From the NCBI RefSeq assembly GCF_937959485.1, contig NZ_CALGPY010000004.1, positions 124,001 to 188,000 on the forward strand: a DNA stretch of 64,000 nucleotides, in the 5' to 3' direction. The notes beneath the pieces are model-generated. The model was not told where the DNA came from. It did not search any database and saw only the letters and a list, made by a program, of their open reading frames with translations. The position numbers and the translations under genes were made by a program. Source of the stretch: an uncultured Campylobacter sp. Lineage in GTDB: Bacteria > Campylobacterota > Campylobacteria > Campylobacterales > Campylobacteraceae. Below are positions 8,492 to 16,826 of the stretch, one piece after another (position 1 is the stretch's first letter; each line of letters opens with the position of its first letter).

Positions 8492-9522
8492 TTATAGCTC
8501 GTGCGGTAGAATTTTTGATAAAATTCCTCTACTTTTTTGTCAAACTCCGCCTCGTCAAAGTGCGTTGGATAGAGCTTCATCGCTAGCCACCACTCGCCAA
8601 GCGCCATGGCTTCGGCAGTCGGATAGCCCCACGCTTTGGCGTATTCGGGCATCATGTAAATTTTATCCTCTTTAACGGCGCTTAAATTTGCAAGCTGAGG
8701 GTTGGATTTAAGCTCGGTGGGCACCTGAGGGTAGCGATCCTGCACGAAGATCATCTGCGGCGCCCACGCTAAAACTTGCTCTGCAGATACTTGCTTGTAG
8801 CCCTTGATACTCTCTGCTGCGACGTTTTGCGCGCCGGCTCGCATAAACATTATGCCCGTGTATTTGCCGCTACCGTAGGTCGTGAGATCGGGATTTGCCA
8901 TGTAAATTTTAGGCCTTTTATCCACGATAAAGTCGCTAAATTTAGCCTTTAGCTGCTCTTGCGAGGTTTTGACGAAGCTTATGAGCTCGGCGGCCTCTTT
9001 CTCGCGGTTTGCGACCTTGCCAAGAAGCTCGATCCCGTCGTAAAAGCCCTCGGTGTAGGCGGCCTCGTCGTCTTTGAAGGTCGGATTTAGCTTGCCCTTA
9101 TCAGCGGCATCACTGCGCTGAAAGCTAACGGCGACGACTGGGATTTTGAGCTCCGTCATTTTGTCGATGTATTCTTGCGGGATGTAGTTCGTGACGATCA
9201 CGACGTCGGGCTTTAGCTTAAGCACCGCCTCGTAGTTGATGACCTTTAGATCGCCCGGTGTGGGCATATCTTTTAGGCTCGGCGCTAGGCGGATGTAGTT
9301 TTTGCCGAGCGATTTCTCCCACGACTCCTGCACGCCGACGACCTTATCCAGCGTGTTTAGCTCATTTAGCGCATTTAGGCTTTGGTGCTGAAGCACGACT
9401 ATGCGTTTAACTTCGTCTGGTAACGTAACGTCTCGGCCTAGCTGATCGGTTACGACGCGATCGGCAAAAAGCGAACTCGCGCACAGCGCAAGAGCTAGCG
9501 CAAAAGAGTGAGGCTTACTCAT
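8488..9522 (-). CDS. Periplasmic metal/metallophore-binding protein, copy 2 (FecB/BtuF fold)
   Basis: This is a 344-residue paralogue of the binding protein at 7175-8221, with the same layout: signal peptide ending near CASSLFA-DR, VVTDQLGRDVTLPDE at the mature start, DPDLTTYGSGKYTG-like middle and EEFYQKFYRTSYK end. Its own permease has been reduced to a stub (8384-8491), so it can only work by handing substrate to the intact permease at 6195-7175. It is the most upstream gene of this cluster and starts from the ATG at 9522. Whether it binds the same ligand as copy 1 cannot be told. Confidence 0.87.
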   Translation of the reverse strand: MSKPHSFALALALCASSLFADRVVTDQLGRDVTLPDEVKRIVVLQHQSLNALNELNTLDKVVGVQESWEKSLGKNYIRLAPSLKDMPTPGDLKVINYEAVLKLKPDVVIVTNYIPQEYIDKMTELKIPVVAVSFQRSDAADKGKLNPTFKDDEAAYTEGFYDGIELLGKVANREKEAAELISFVKTSQEQLKAKFSDFIVDKRPKIYMANPDLTTYGSGKYTGIMFMRAGAQNVAAESIKGYKQVSAEQVLAWAPQMIFVQDRYPQVPTELKSNPQLANLSAVKEDKIYMMPEYAKAWGYPTAEAMALGEWWLAMKLYPTHFDEAEFDKKVEEFYQKFYRTSYK

Positions 9523-9772
9523 GTTTTTTCCTTTAATTTAGATTATATACTTCTTAATACGCCCGATTCTACGTGCTTTTCAGGCAGTTGCGTTTAGAAA
9601 ATATACTTTGAAATATTATAGATTTTTAATGATAAATTTTAGGTAAAAGATGAAATTTTAAAGTAGGGCGAATTTGAAAATTTACATCGGCATATGAATT
9701 TCGCATAGAATTTGCGGTGCGATATGGAATTTGTAAAATTTCAAGCGCTCGCACGTAATTTTAGATTGGATT

Positions 9773-10543
9773 TTATGATCTATTTTGCGGTGTCGTCCAT
9801 AAATTCTTATTCCAAAGCTCCGCGCCTGAAATTCCTTTAATCCTAATCCAGGCGATAAATTCTAAAATTTCAGATAAAATGATTACCGTAAGTGCGGCAT
9901 AGCGGGCAGGCGCGCTGCTATACCACGACTTATCGACATCGAGCATTTTAAGAAGTTTAAGAAGCGCTTCCCATGTTAAAGTTATCACGGCGCAAAGATA
10001 GAAAATTTTGCTTCCGCTTGCCTTGCCGAGCAAGTATAGCGTGGCGACCCGCTTCCAAAGAACGATGAGTGTCAGCATAATATTTGCGGTGCTCCAAAGA
10101 GCTATGATTTGAGATTTTCCGATCTCGGATATATGCTCCAAGCCTACATAAAGCGCACCCATTGCGCAATAAAAGGCTCCTTCGAAGGAGCTGCCGTTTT
10201 GCTGCAGAGCGTAATCCCAGATATCAAGACCGATATAATTTAGCGAATAGCATAGCATCGCGCCCAGCAAGGCGGCATATATCACGTAGGCAAAAAACAT
10301 AGCGCGATACGCGTTAAAGACTTTGCTAGCGGAGATATCTGAGATCATTTTGGTCGCGGAGAGCCTAAAGCTCATCGAAGTAAAAATCACGGCGACGATT
10401 GCGGTCGCGGCGGCGAAAAATCCTCTCATCGTAATATCGTGCAAAAGCTCACAACAAGCCCAAATGATCAGGTAGCAGCAGATCGATAAAACGCTAGAGG
10501 CTATGCCGCGGAATTTTATGGCGCTTAAAGTACCGCGCTTCAT
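9773..10543 (-). CDS. Multi-pass membrane protein of the SG-x-F-Y paralogue family, unknown function
   Basis: Unknown function, 256 residues, about seven hydrophobic segments. It belongs with the four genes at 1815-4940: the turn motif occurs three times here, as SDISASKVFNAYRA near residue 65, GKASGSKIFYLCAV near 175 and IKGISGAELWNK at the C-terminus. The N-terminal SAIKFRGIA resembles the gene at 1815-2633. The ATG at 10543 is preceded by AAAGGT. The importer genes lie between it and the tandem trio, so the family has spread around this locus. No partner or regulation can be read. Confidence 0.68.
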   Translation of the reverse strand: MKRGTLSAIKFRGIASSVLSICCYLIIWACCELLHDITMRGFFAAATAIVAVIFTSMSFRLSATKMISDISASKVFNAYRAMFFAYVIYAALLGAMLCYSLNYIGLDIWDYALQQNGSSFEGAFYCAMGALYVGLEHISEIGKSQIIALWSTANIMLTLIVLWKRVATLYLLGKASGSKIFYLCAVITLTWEALLKLLKMLDVDKSWYSSAPARYAALTVIILSEILEFIAWIRIKGISGAELWNKNLWTTPQNRS

Positions 10544-11358
10544 TTTTTACCTTTGGATTTTTAAAATTTATGGCGGATTATACTTGCGGGGTTTGAAATT
10601 TAGATAAATTTAAAAACCCCGCGTTACTGAATTTTAAAATTTCGCGTCGATTTTAGAATTTTGCGACATTTAGACGGCAGTTTTAAAGGACGCGGAGTGC
10701 AGAGATTAAATACAGCGCGCATAAAAAAGGTGTGGCGCGATCAAATAAATTCCTGCTTGTTGATAGCTCAAAAAGCCGCGCAGAGGGGAGGGCGCGTGCG
10801 GAATTTGACAGAATTTGATCCGTTTTTGTCATAAAGGCTATAGCTCTCAAAGGGCAAATTTAACAATCTGCGGACCGACGCAAAACAGAGCATAATAAAA
10901 ATTGTAGTGCGAAGTAGTTTTAAAATTTCAATTCAACAAGCAAATTTATTAATTGTTAATCAACACATCACATAGAAAACTCGCATTGCCAAATCGATAA
11001 GCTTTATATATTATGCGACAAACAATGATGAAAAATACTACGATCCCAATAATCTTAGATATTTTATATTGAAAACTATAATTTTCAAGTAAAAATCTAA
11101 TACGAAATTAACGTATAATTATATGAATAATTTCATGTATTTTTAACGCATTTGGTGTTTTTATTAGTGATTTTTTATTAGAAGAATTTTTACATTTCAT
11201 AATTTTGTGATTTCAAATGAAATCAACAGGATAATGGATAGTATTTATTGCAAGAATGAAATAGGGATAAAATATCTAAATTGGGCGGAAATGAAATTTT
11301 GCTTATAGCAAGGAGTTAAAATTAAAATATAGGAAGTTTTCGCCTAAAACGCCCTCTT
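10544..11358. other. Gene-free stretch with an AT-rich island
   Basis: About 10544-10880 is ordinary spacer with AATT words. From about 10900 to 11340 the sequence becomes clearly more AT-rich than the rest of the window and loses the usual GCG-rich texture. On the minus strand an open stretch at 10949-11107 encodes about 52 codons with one strong membrane segment (KIIGIVVFFIIV) but has no start codon, so it may be a remnant of an acquired gene. I see no transposase, tRNA or attachment site. Confidence 0.4.
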
Positions 11359-11916
11359 TTATTCAATAACCAGGCGCATTAGATACATATCTTCGCCGTC
11401 GATTACGCTGATTTCGGAGCTTTTGCAGCGCGGGCAAGAGAAGTCGTTTTGCGTCAAATCTCCGCTAAAACCGCAGTTTTTGCATTTTACGACGATCTCT
11501 TGGGTATGGATGACGAGATCAGCATTTTCGCAGACGGTGCCTGCGCGAAAGACTTCATAGCAGTTTTGCAAATAATGCGCTTCCACGCCGCTTAGCCGCC
11601 CTATTTTTACGTGCAGTTCCCTTATCTGCGGACTTTTTAAACCAAATGTATCGTAAGATGCCTCCGGATTTGCATCCAAATTTTTATAAAAATCACCGTT
11701 TTTTCCGTTCGAGTCCGTATCCGCAACACCCGTATTTTCGGTATTCTCGGTGTCCATGTGAGTATTCGCGGAATTCGTATTTTCATTGGCAGTATCGGCG
11801 ATGTCGCAGCTATTTTTATCGCCCTGCTCGGCCGCGCCTTTTTTCTTCGCTTTTTCGGCGTTTAGCGCCTTTTCACATAACGCCACAAGATCTGCTACGA
11901 TCGATAGTTCATGCAT
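11359..11916 (-). CDS. hypA: Hydrogenase nickel-insertion protein HypA, with long internal insertion
   Basis: HypA delivers nickel to the large subunit of [NiFe] hydrogenase together with HypB. The nickel-binding N-terminus MHELSI is intact and the zinc site is CKNCGF ... CPRCKS near the C-terminus. HypA is normally about 115 residues; this one is 185. The excess lies between residues about 22 and 90, a stretch rich in N, T, D, A and G with repeats such as TENTENT, placed inside the first helical part. It is the last gene of hypBCDEA, 107 bases after hypE. The insertion matches the loop expansion seen in other genes here. Identity is sure; the effect of the insert is unknown. Confidence 0.93.
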   Translation of the reverse strand: MHELSIVADLVALCEKALNAEKAKKKGAAEQGDKNSCDIADTANENTNSANTHMDTENTENTGVADTDSNGKNGDFYKNLDANPEASYDTFGLKSPQIRELHVKIGRLSGVEAHYLQNCYEVFRAGTVCENADLVIHTQEIVVKCKNCGFSGDLTQNDFSCPRCKSSEISVIDGEDMYLMRLVIE

Positions 11917-12023
11917 TTTTTCCTCTAAATTTTACGGTCGCGCCGTATTTATACGAAATTGTATTGTAAATTTAAAAATACGCTTGAAATTTAGGCTTAA
12001 ATTTGCCAAATTTGCACGCAAAT

Positions 12024-13211
12024 TTAACAAATCCGCGGCAGCAGCTCGCCTTTTGGAAGCTCCAGAAATCGCTGCGAGCCGTAGGCGTTTTGCAAAATCA
12101 CTCGCCCTTTTGCCGCATGCGGAGTTTGAAATTGCCCCGCCCTATTTTCTGATACCGCGCCCGCGTCGCTCGCGCCCGTAGATTCATCCCGCGTGCCAAG
12201 TTTAGGCGTCAAAGCGCCCTTAAATTCGCCTTTGTCGTGTCCTACTTCGCGTACCTCGCCGATGATTGCGGCGTTCGCGTCAAATTCGCGCAGTATCTCA
12301 AGCGCCCTATCCGCCTCGGCGTCATCTTCTACGATCGCTACGAACGTGCCTTCGTTTGCAAGCTCATACGGCTCGAAGCCTAGCAGTTCGCACACACCCA
12401 CTACTTCGTCGCTGATTTTGATATCTTCTTCGCGAACCAAAAATTCAAGCCCGCTGGAGCTTGCAAATTCGTTCAAAACTGCGCTGAGCCCGCCGCGCGT
12501 CGCATCTCGCATCGCCTGGATCTTCACGCCTTGCAAGATCAGCTTTTCGACCGCGCTACAAAGCGGTTTGCAGTCGCTTTGTAGCTCGCTACTTAGCGCG
12601 ATCTCGTCGCGCGCTGCGAGTATCACCGCCCCGTGCCGCCCGATGTCGCCGCTAAGTAAGATTTTTGCGCCCGCTTTGATGTTTTGCACGCGCGCAGGTC
12701 GTAAAACACGGCCGATGCCGCTAGTGTTGATGAAAATTTTATCGCATTTGCCGCGCGGCACGACCTTTGTGTCGCCGCAAACGATACGAACGCCGCAGCT
12801 TCGCGCAGTGCTTGCCATCGAGTCCAGGATGCGTCGCAGCTCGCTCAGGCTAAGCCCCTCCTCGATGATGAGCGCGCAGCTTAAAAACAGCGGCTTCGCG
12901 CCCACCATCGCAAGGTCGTTGACAGTACCGCAAACGGCGATCTTACCGATATCGCCGCCGTTAAAAAACAGAGGCGTGACGACGAAACTATCGGTGCTGA
13001 AAGCTAGCTCACCGTCGAAACTAGCCGCCGAATTCAGAGCAGAGCTCGGCGTCACGCGGTCAAAATCCGCCCCGGCGTCTAAATTTAGTATAGCGCTATC
13101 GTTGTTGGCGCGTAAAATTTCATTATCAAACGCCGTAAAGATCGTCTCGTTGATGAGCTTATTCATCTCCTCGCCGCCGCCGCCGTGGCTTAAAAGTATA
13201 GTTTCGTTCAA
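12024..13211 (-). CDS. hypE: Hydrogenase maturation protein HypE (thiocarbamate dehydratase)
   Basis: HypE receives a carbamoyl group from HypF on its C-terminal cysteine and dehydrates it with ATP to a cyanide ligand for the active-site iron. The conserved C-terminus PRIC is intact. The PurM/ThiL-like fold is seen in the N-terminal SHGGGGEEMNKLI, FSTDSFVVTPLFFNGGDIG and GTVNDLAMVGAKP, and in MRDATRGGLS. The protein is 395 residues against about 330-340 usual. The excess, roughly residues 315-365 (TRDESTGASDAGAVSE and around), precedes the C-terminal tail that carries the cysteine. It lies 180 bases after hypD and before hypA. Confidence 0.95.
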   Translation of the reverse strand: MNETILLSHGGGGEEMNKLINETIFTAFDNEILRANNDSAILNLDAGADFDRVTPSSALNSAASFDGELAFSTDSFVVTPLFFNGGDIGKIAVCGTVNDLAMVGAKPLFLSCALIIEEGLSLSELRRILDSMASTARSCGVRIVCGDTKVVPRGKCDKIFINTSGIGRVLRPARVQNIKAGAKILLSGDIGRHGAVILAARDEIALSSELQSDCKPLCSAVEKLILQGVKIQAMRDATRGGLSAVLNEFASSSGLEFLVREEDIKISDEVVGVCELLGFEPYELANEGTFVAIVEDDAEADRALEILREFDANAAIIGEVREVGHDKGEFKGALTPKLGTRDESTGASDAGAVSENRAGQFQTPHAAKGRVILQNAYGSQRFLELPKGELLPRIC

Positions 13212-13390
13212 ATTTCTCCCTTTCGCTCGATTTTAAATTTATAAGCCCGTATTCCGCAGCCGAACAAGCCGTGCCGCTACGGCGCCGCGCAAAATTTTAA
13301 AGCAAATTTAGTGCAACGTTTTTCTTCGATTAAAATTTTAAAGTACGACTTATTTTTAAAATTTACGCTCTGCGATACCGCGCGCAAAAT

Positions 13391-14488
13391 TTAGCCCGCG
13401 TTTTTGACGTCGCCGTATTTATAGTACGCCGCGCATGCGCCTTCGCTTGAGACCATGCACGATCCTATCGGGTTTTGAGGCGTGCAGTGCTTGCCGAAAA
13501 CCTTGCAATCATAGGGACTTTTTTTGCCGCGCAAAATTTCGCCGCAGATACAGGCCTTGCTCTCGGGAGCGCTCTGTACGCTGCAATCAAACTGTACCCT
13601 GGCATCCAGTGCCGCGTACTGGGGGCGCAACTTCATGCCGCTTTTTGGAATTTCGCCGAGCCCTCGCCACGGAAAATCGCAAATTTCAAAATATTTATCT
13701 ATCAAATTTTGCGCTTTTTGGTTGCCGCCCTCTTTTACGACGCGCTCGTATTCATTGAAAACCTCGTAAGTACCGGCGTTTTGCTGTTCGACCAAATTTA
13801 ACACGCCCGCCATTATGTCAAGCGGCTCAAATCCGCTTACGGCGATCGGTTTTTTGTAATCCCGCGCGATGCTCTCGTAGGCCTTCGCGCCGGTGATCAC
13901 GCTTACGTGGCTAGGTCCTAAAAACGCATCGATCTGCACATCCGCGTCGTCTAAGATTGCTCGCACGGGCGCTGGCACTGTTACGTGGTTGATGTGAAAA
14001 AAGAGATTTTTTAGCCCCAAGCCTAGCGCTTTATCGATCAGCACGGCGCTCATCGGCGTCGTCGTCTCAAAGCCGATCGCAAAAAATATCACCGTTTTTT
14101 GCGGATTTTCCTGCGCGATCTTTATGCAATCAAGCGGGCTATAAAGCGCTCTGATGTCGCGCCCCTCGCTGCGCAGCTTCTGTAAGCTCGTGCGAGAGCC
14201 GGGCACGCGCAGCATGTCTGCTAGAGTGCAAAAAATACTCTGCGGCATCGCGGCGAGCTTGATCGCCTCGTCGATGCGACTGCGCGGCATCACGCACACC
14301 GGACAGCCGGGGCCGTGGATAAATTTGATATTTTCGCCGACCAGACTCGGAAGGCCGAATTTCATGATCGAGTGCGTGTGCCCGCCGCAAATCTCCATAA
14401 TGTTTAACGGCTTTTTGCTTTTGGAAATTATCAGCTTGCTAAGCGCTAAAATCAGCTCCTTATCCCTAAAATCCTTGATTAGATCCAT
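13391..14488 (-). CDS. hypD: Hydrogenase maturation protein HypD
   Basis: HypD is the iron-sulfur scaffold that, with HypC, holds the Fe(CN)2CO unit before transfer to the hydrogenase large subunit. Visible signatures are ICGGHTHSIMKFG near the N-terminus, HGPGCPVCVMP, and the C-terminal cluster-binding cysteines (ACICGEILRGK, FGKHCTPQNPIGSCMVS). The length of 365 residues is normal and no insertion is present. The start ATG lies 35 bases after the hypC stop. It is part of the hypBCDEA run on the minus strand. Confidence 0.96.
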   Translation of the reverse strand: MDLIKDFRDKELILALSKLIISKSKKPLNIMEICGGHTHSIMKFGLPSLVGENIKFIHGPGCPVCVMPRSRIDEAIKLAAMPQSIFCTLADMLRVPGSRTSLQKLRSEGRDIRALYSPLDCIKIAQENPQKTVIFFAIGFETTTPMSAVLIDKALGLGLKNLFFHINHVTVPAPVRAILDDADVQIDAFLGPSHVSVITGAKAYESIARDYKKPIAVSGFEPLDIMAGVLNLVEQQNAGTYEVFNEYERVVKEGGNQKAQNLIDKYFEICDFPWRGLGEIPKSGMKLRPQYAALDARVQFDCSVQSAPESKACICGEILRGKKSPYDCKVFGKHCTPQNPIGSCMVSSEGACAAYYKYGDVKNAG

Positions 14489-14523
14489 TATTTACCTTAA
14501 ATTTTACGGGTTTGCAAGCCGTT

Positions 14524-14805
14524 TTAATTCTCTGCGCCGGCTCTCGGCTCCATGCTTTCATACACAGAGCCCTCTTCCGCCCTCATCTGCTTTGCGATCT
14601 GCTCGTAAATTTCGATACTCTCCTTCGCTCGCTGCGTATCGATCTTCTCCATCGCAAAGCCTACGTGGATCAGCACGTACTCCCCGACCGCCGCGGGCTC
14701 AGGGAGCAGATCCAAGCTCACGCCGCGGCGCACGCCCAAAGTCTCTACGGTGGCGAAATTATTTTCGTCGATCGAGATGATTTTTGAAGGGATTGAAAGG
14801 CACAT
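14524..14805 (-). CDS. hypC: Hydrogenase maturation chaperone HypC
   Basis: HypC carries the iron unit together with HypD and chaperones the large-subunit precursor. The catalytic cysteine must be residue 2, so the start is the ATG at 14805 that opens MCLSIPSKI; a longer frame to 14844 is not used. The 93 residues include the family's EYVLIHVGFAMEKID near residue 50. Start and hypB stop overlap by one base (TAATG), pointing to coupled translation. A tail of about 20 residues after the core is slightly longer than usual. Confidence 0.95.
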   Translation of the reverse strand: MCLSIPSKIISIDENNFATVETLGVRRGVSLDLLPEPAAVGEYVLIHVGFAMEKIDTQRAKESIEIYEQIAKQMRAEEGSVYESMEPRAGAEN

Positions 14806-15647
14806 TAACGAAATTCCTTCTTGTATTGTAGGAATTTCAGCCATTTCTCCACGCCCTCGCCGCTTTTGCTATCAAGCGCGATGACGTCGGCTTTCGGATT
14901 GAGTTTGTGCACTTCGCGCGCCACCTCCTCCATATCGAAGTCAAAATGCGGTAGCAGCGCGGTTTTAGTGATTACGACGCAGTCTGCGCGGCGAAATATC
15001 ACCGGGTATTTTGCGATCTTATCGCTGCCCTCGGGCACGCTTAGAAGCACCACGTTCAGGTGCGCGCCCACGTCAAATGCCGCCGGGCAGACGAGATTTC
15101 CGACGTTTTCTATGAAAACCAGATCTAAATTTTTAGTATCGATATGATGAAGCCCCTCGTGAACCATAAAGGCGTCCAGATGGCAGGTCTCGCCGGTGCT
15201 GATCTGATGGGCCTGCGCGCCAGCTTTTATGATGCGATCGGCGTCGCGGTTAGTCTCCAAATCGCCCTCAATGACGCCGATTTTAAATTTGCCGCTTTTG
15301 ATAGTGGCCTCAAGTAGCGTCGTCTTGCCGCTACCGGGGCTGCTCATCAAATTTAAGCATAAAATTTTATCCTCGTCAAAATGAGCTCTGTTGTGAGCGG
15401 CCTCCTCGTCGTTGGCGCTTAAAATTTTACTCATCACCTCGATCGTCTTGGCGTCATTAATAGCGGCATTTGCGTGGATGTGATCGTGCGCGTCGTGCTC
15501 GTGATCGATCCCCGCTTCGTGCATATGAGCGTGGGAGTGGACGGTGCCGTCCGCGTGGGTATGGACATGCTCGTGTGTCATATCTGCGTGCGAATGGGCG
15601 CCCGCTTCGTGAGTGTGGCCTATGGAACAGCCGCAATCTTTACACAT
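14805..15647 (-). CDS. hypB: Hydrogenase nickel GTPase HypB with histidine-rich N-terminus
   Basis: HypB is the SIMIBI-class GTPase that loads nickel with HypA. The N-terminus has the high-affinity site MCKDCGCSIGH, followed by about 50 residues with some 17 histidines (residues 10-60), a nickel-storage tract as in Bradyrhizobium HypB. The GTPase core has the P-loop SSPGSGKTTLLE near 105, the metal site ETCHLD near 155 and the NKxD-type motif in VITKTALLPHFD. Length is 280 residues. It is the first gene of hypBCDEA; upstream lie 750 gene-free bases and then nikR. The ATG has AAGGAG upstream. Confidence 0.96.
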   Translation of the reverse strand: MCKDCGCSIGHTHEAGAHSHADMTHEHVHTHADGTVHSHAHMHEAGIDHEHDAHDHIHANAAINDAKTIEVMSKILSANDEEAAHNRAHFDEDKILCLNLMSSPGSGKTTLLEATIKSGKFKIGVIEGDLETNRDADRIIKAGAQAHQISTGETCHLDAFMVHEGLHHIDTKNLDLVFIENVGNLVCPAAFDVGAHLNVVLLSVPEGSDKIAKYPVIFRRADCVVITKTALLPHFDFDMEEVAREVHKLNPKADVIALDSKSGEGVEKWLKFLQYKKEFR

Positions 15648-16394
15648 TTTTTCTCCTTGGATAATAAATTTTGCGCGTAAAATACCACGTTTTTGCTTTA
15701 AACGGCGTAAATTTGATAAATTTTATATCGAAGTGCGAAATTTTATGAAATTTAATGAGGATTGAAATTTACGCGCTCCGTTTTCGTCTAAATTTCGTGC
15801 GCTGTTTGCGAAGACTCGACGCAAAATTTAAAGCTAGCGAGCAAAGACGCTGTTTTAAATTTAATCGCCTGCTTGTAGACTACAAAGCCGCACGGCGTAA
15901 ATTTAGGTATTGCGCGGCTTTGCAGCGACTCAAAACAATACAAAGTTGCCGCAAGATTAAATGCGGAATTTAGGGCTTGCGAGCGGATTTTACCGGCGCT
16001 CTACAATCTCGCGCGTGCTCTCCGGCGTGCCAAATATCAATGCGGCGACCATTTTAATATCGATTTTGCGCTAGCTCGGCTTTGAAAATGCGGCACGAAA
16101 GCGGCGCCTATAAAATTTAGTCGCGAGCTGCTGCGCCGGTTTCGTGCCTGTTTGTAAATTTAAACCCGCGGCAAGAATGCTTTTTGATTAAAATTTCTAA
16201 AATTTTGCGCTTTCGTTTGCCGCGTAAATTTAAACAAATTTTATTTGTCGCGCCGCGCAGCCGCGCCGCCCGAATTCGCTACTCGATCGAGAATCGCGAT
16301 GCACAACTCGCAAAAGTCGTGCCGCAGCTGCGTTTAAATTTAAAGGCGCATAAATTTAGCACGACGCGCTGTTTTTTAAAAACGTGCAAAAGCC
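15648..16394. other. Gene-free spacer upstream of hypB
   Basis: This spacer of about 750 bases between nikR and hypB holds many AAATTT words. Open frames on the plus strand (for example 15755-15973) have repeat-derived content and are not genes. One tiny minus-strand frame at 15990-16052, with ATG and 20 codons including MVAALIFGTPEST, reads more like real protein than the rest; it may be a remnant or chance. The hypB promoter must lie near 15650-15750 but I cannot assign boxes or a NikR site with confidence. Confidence 0.35.
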
Positions 16395-16826
16395 CTACGC
16401 TTCGGTGATGACCGCCTTTACGAGCTTGGAAAATTTCACCCCTTTTAGCGCGCCGATTTTGGCGCTAAGCCGCTCGATCTTTGAAATTTTATCCCGCATC
16501 GTGATTTCCTCGAAGCAGTGGCGCTCGTCGATGTGGAAGTGGCTGGTGCTGACGATGGTGACGTTTGCGTGGTGCTCGATCTCTACGAGCTGCTCGATCA
16601 GATCGCTTTGGTGATGATCGTAAGCGATGCAAAGCACGCCCACGCAGTCATCCTCGCCATCTCCGTGAAGTACGCCCTCGACCATCTTTTCGCGTATGAG
16701 ATCGCGGATAAACTCGCTGCGGCTTAGGTATTGCTTGGCGCGCACCATCTCGTCGAGATCCTCAAAAAGCTTCGTCGGCAGCGAAATGCTAAATCTTACG
16801 GCGCTCTCTTTTTCCTCTTTTTTCAT
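16395..16826 (-). CDS. nikR: Nickel-responsive regulator NikR
   Basis: NikR is a ribbon-helix-helix repressor or activator that binds nickel through its C-terminal ACT-like domain. The N-terminal RFSISLPTKLFEDLDEMV and YLSRSEFIRDLIR form the DNA-binding part. The nickel ligands are visible as IEHHANVTIVSTSHFHIDERHC, corresponding to H76, H87, H89 and C95 of the E. coli protein. Length is 143 residues, normal. It stands alone between hypF and hypB on the same strand, so it is placed among the nickel-enzyme genes it would be expected to control. Identity is firm; targets here are inferred. Confidence 0.95.
   Translation of the reverse strand: MKKEEKESAVRFSISLPTKLFEDLDEMVRAKQYLSRSEFIRDLIREKMVEGVLHGDGEDDCVGVLCIAYDHHQSDLIEQLVEIEHHANVTIVSTSHFHIDERHCFEEITMRDKISKIERLSAKIGALKGVKFSKLVKAVITEA

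Noticed and set aside
9600..9660. Possible Fur box upstream of binding-protein copy 2 (TTTTTAATGATAAATTTT)
   Set aside because: Only one half resembles the consensus, and AT-rich words of this kind are common here.
14524..14844. Longer HypC start at 14844
   Set aside because: HypC needs cysteine at residue 2 after the first methionine, which is given only by the ATG at 14805.
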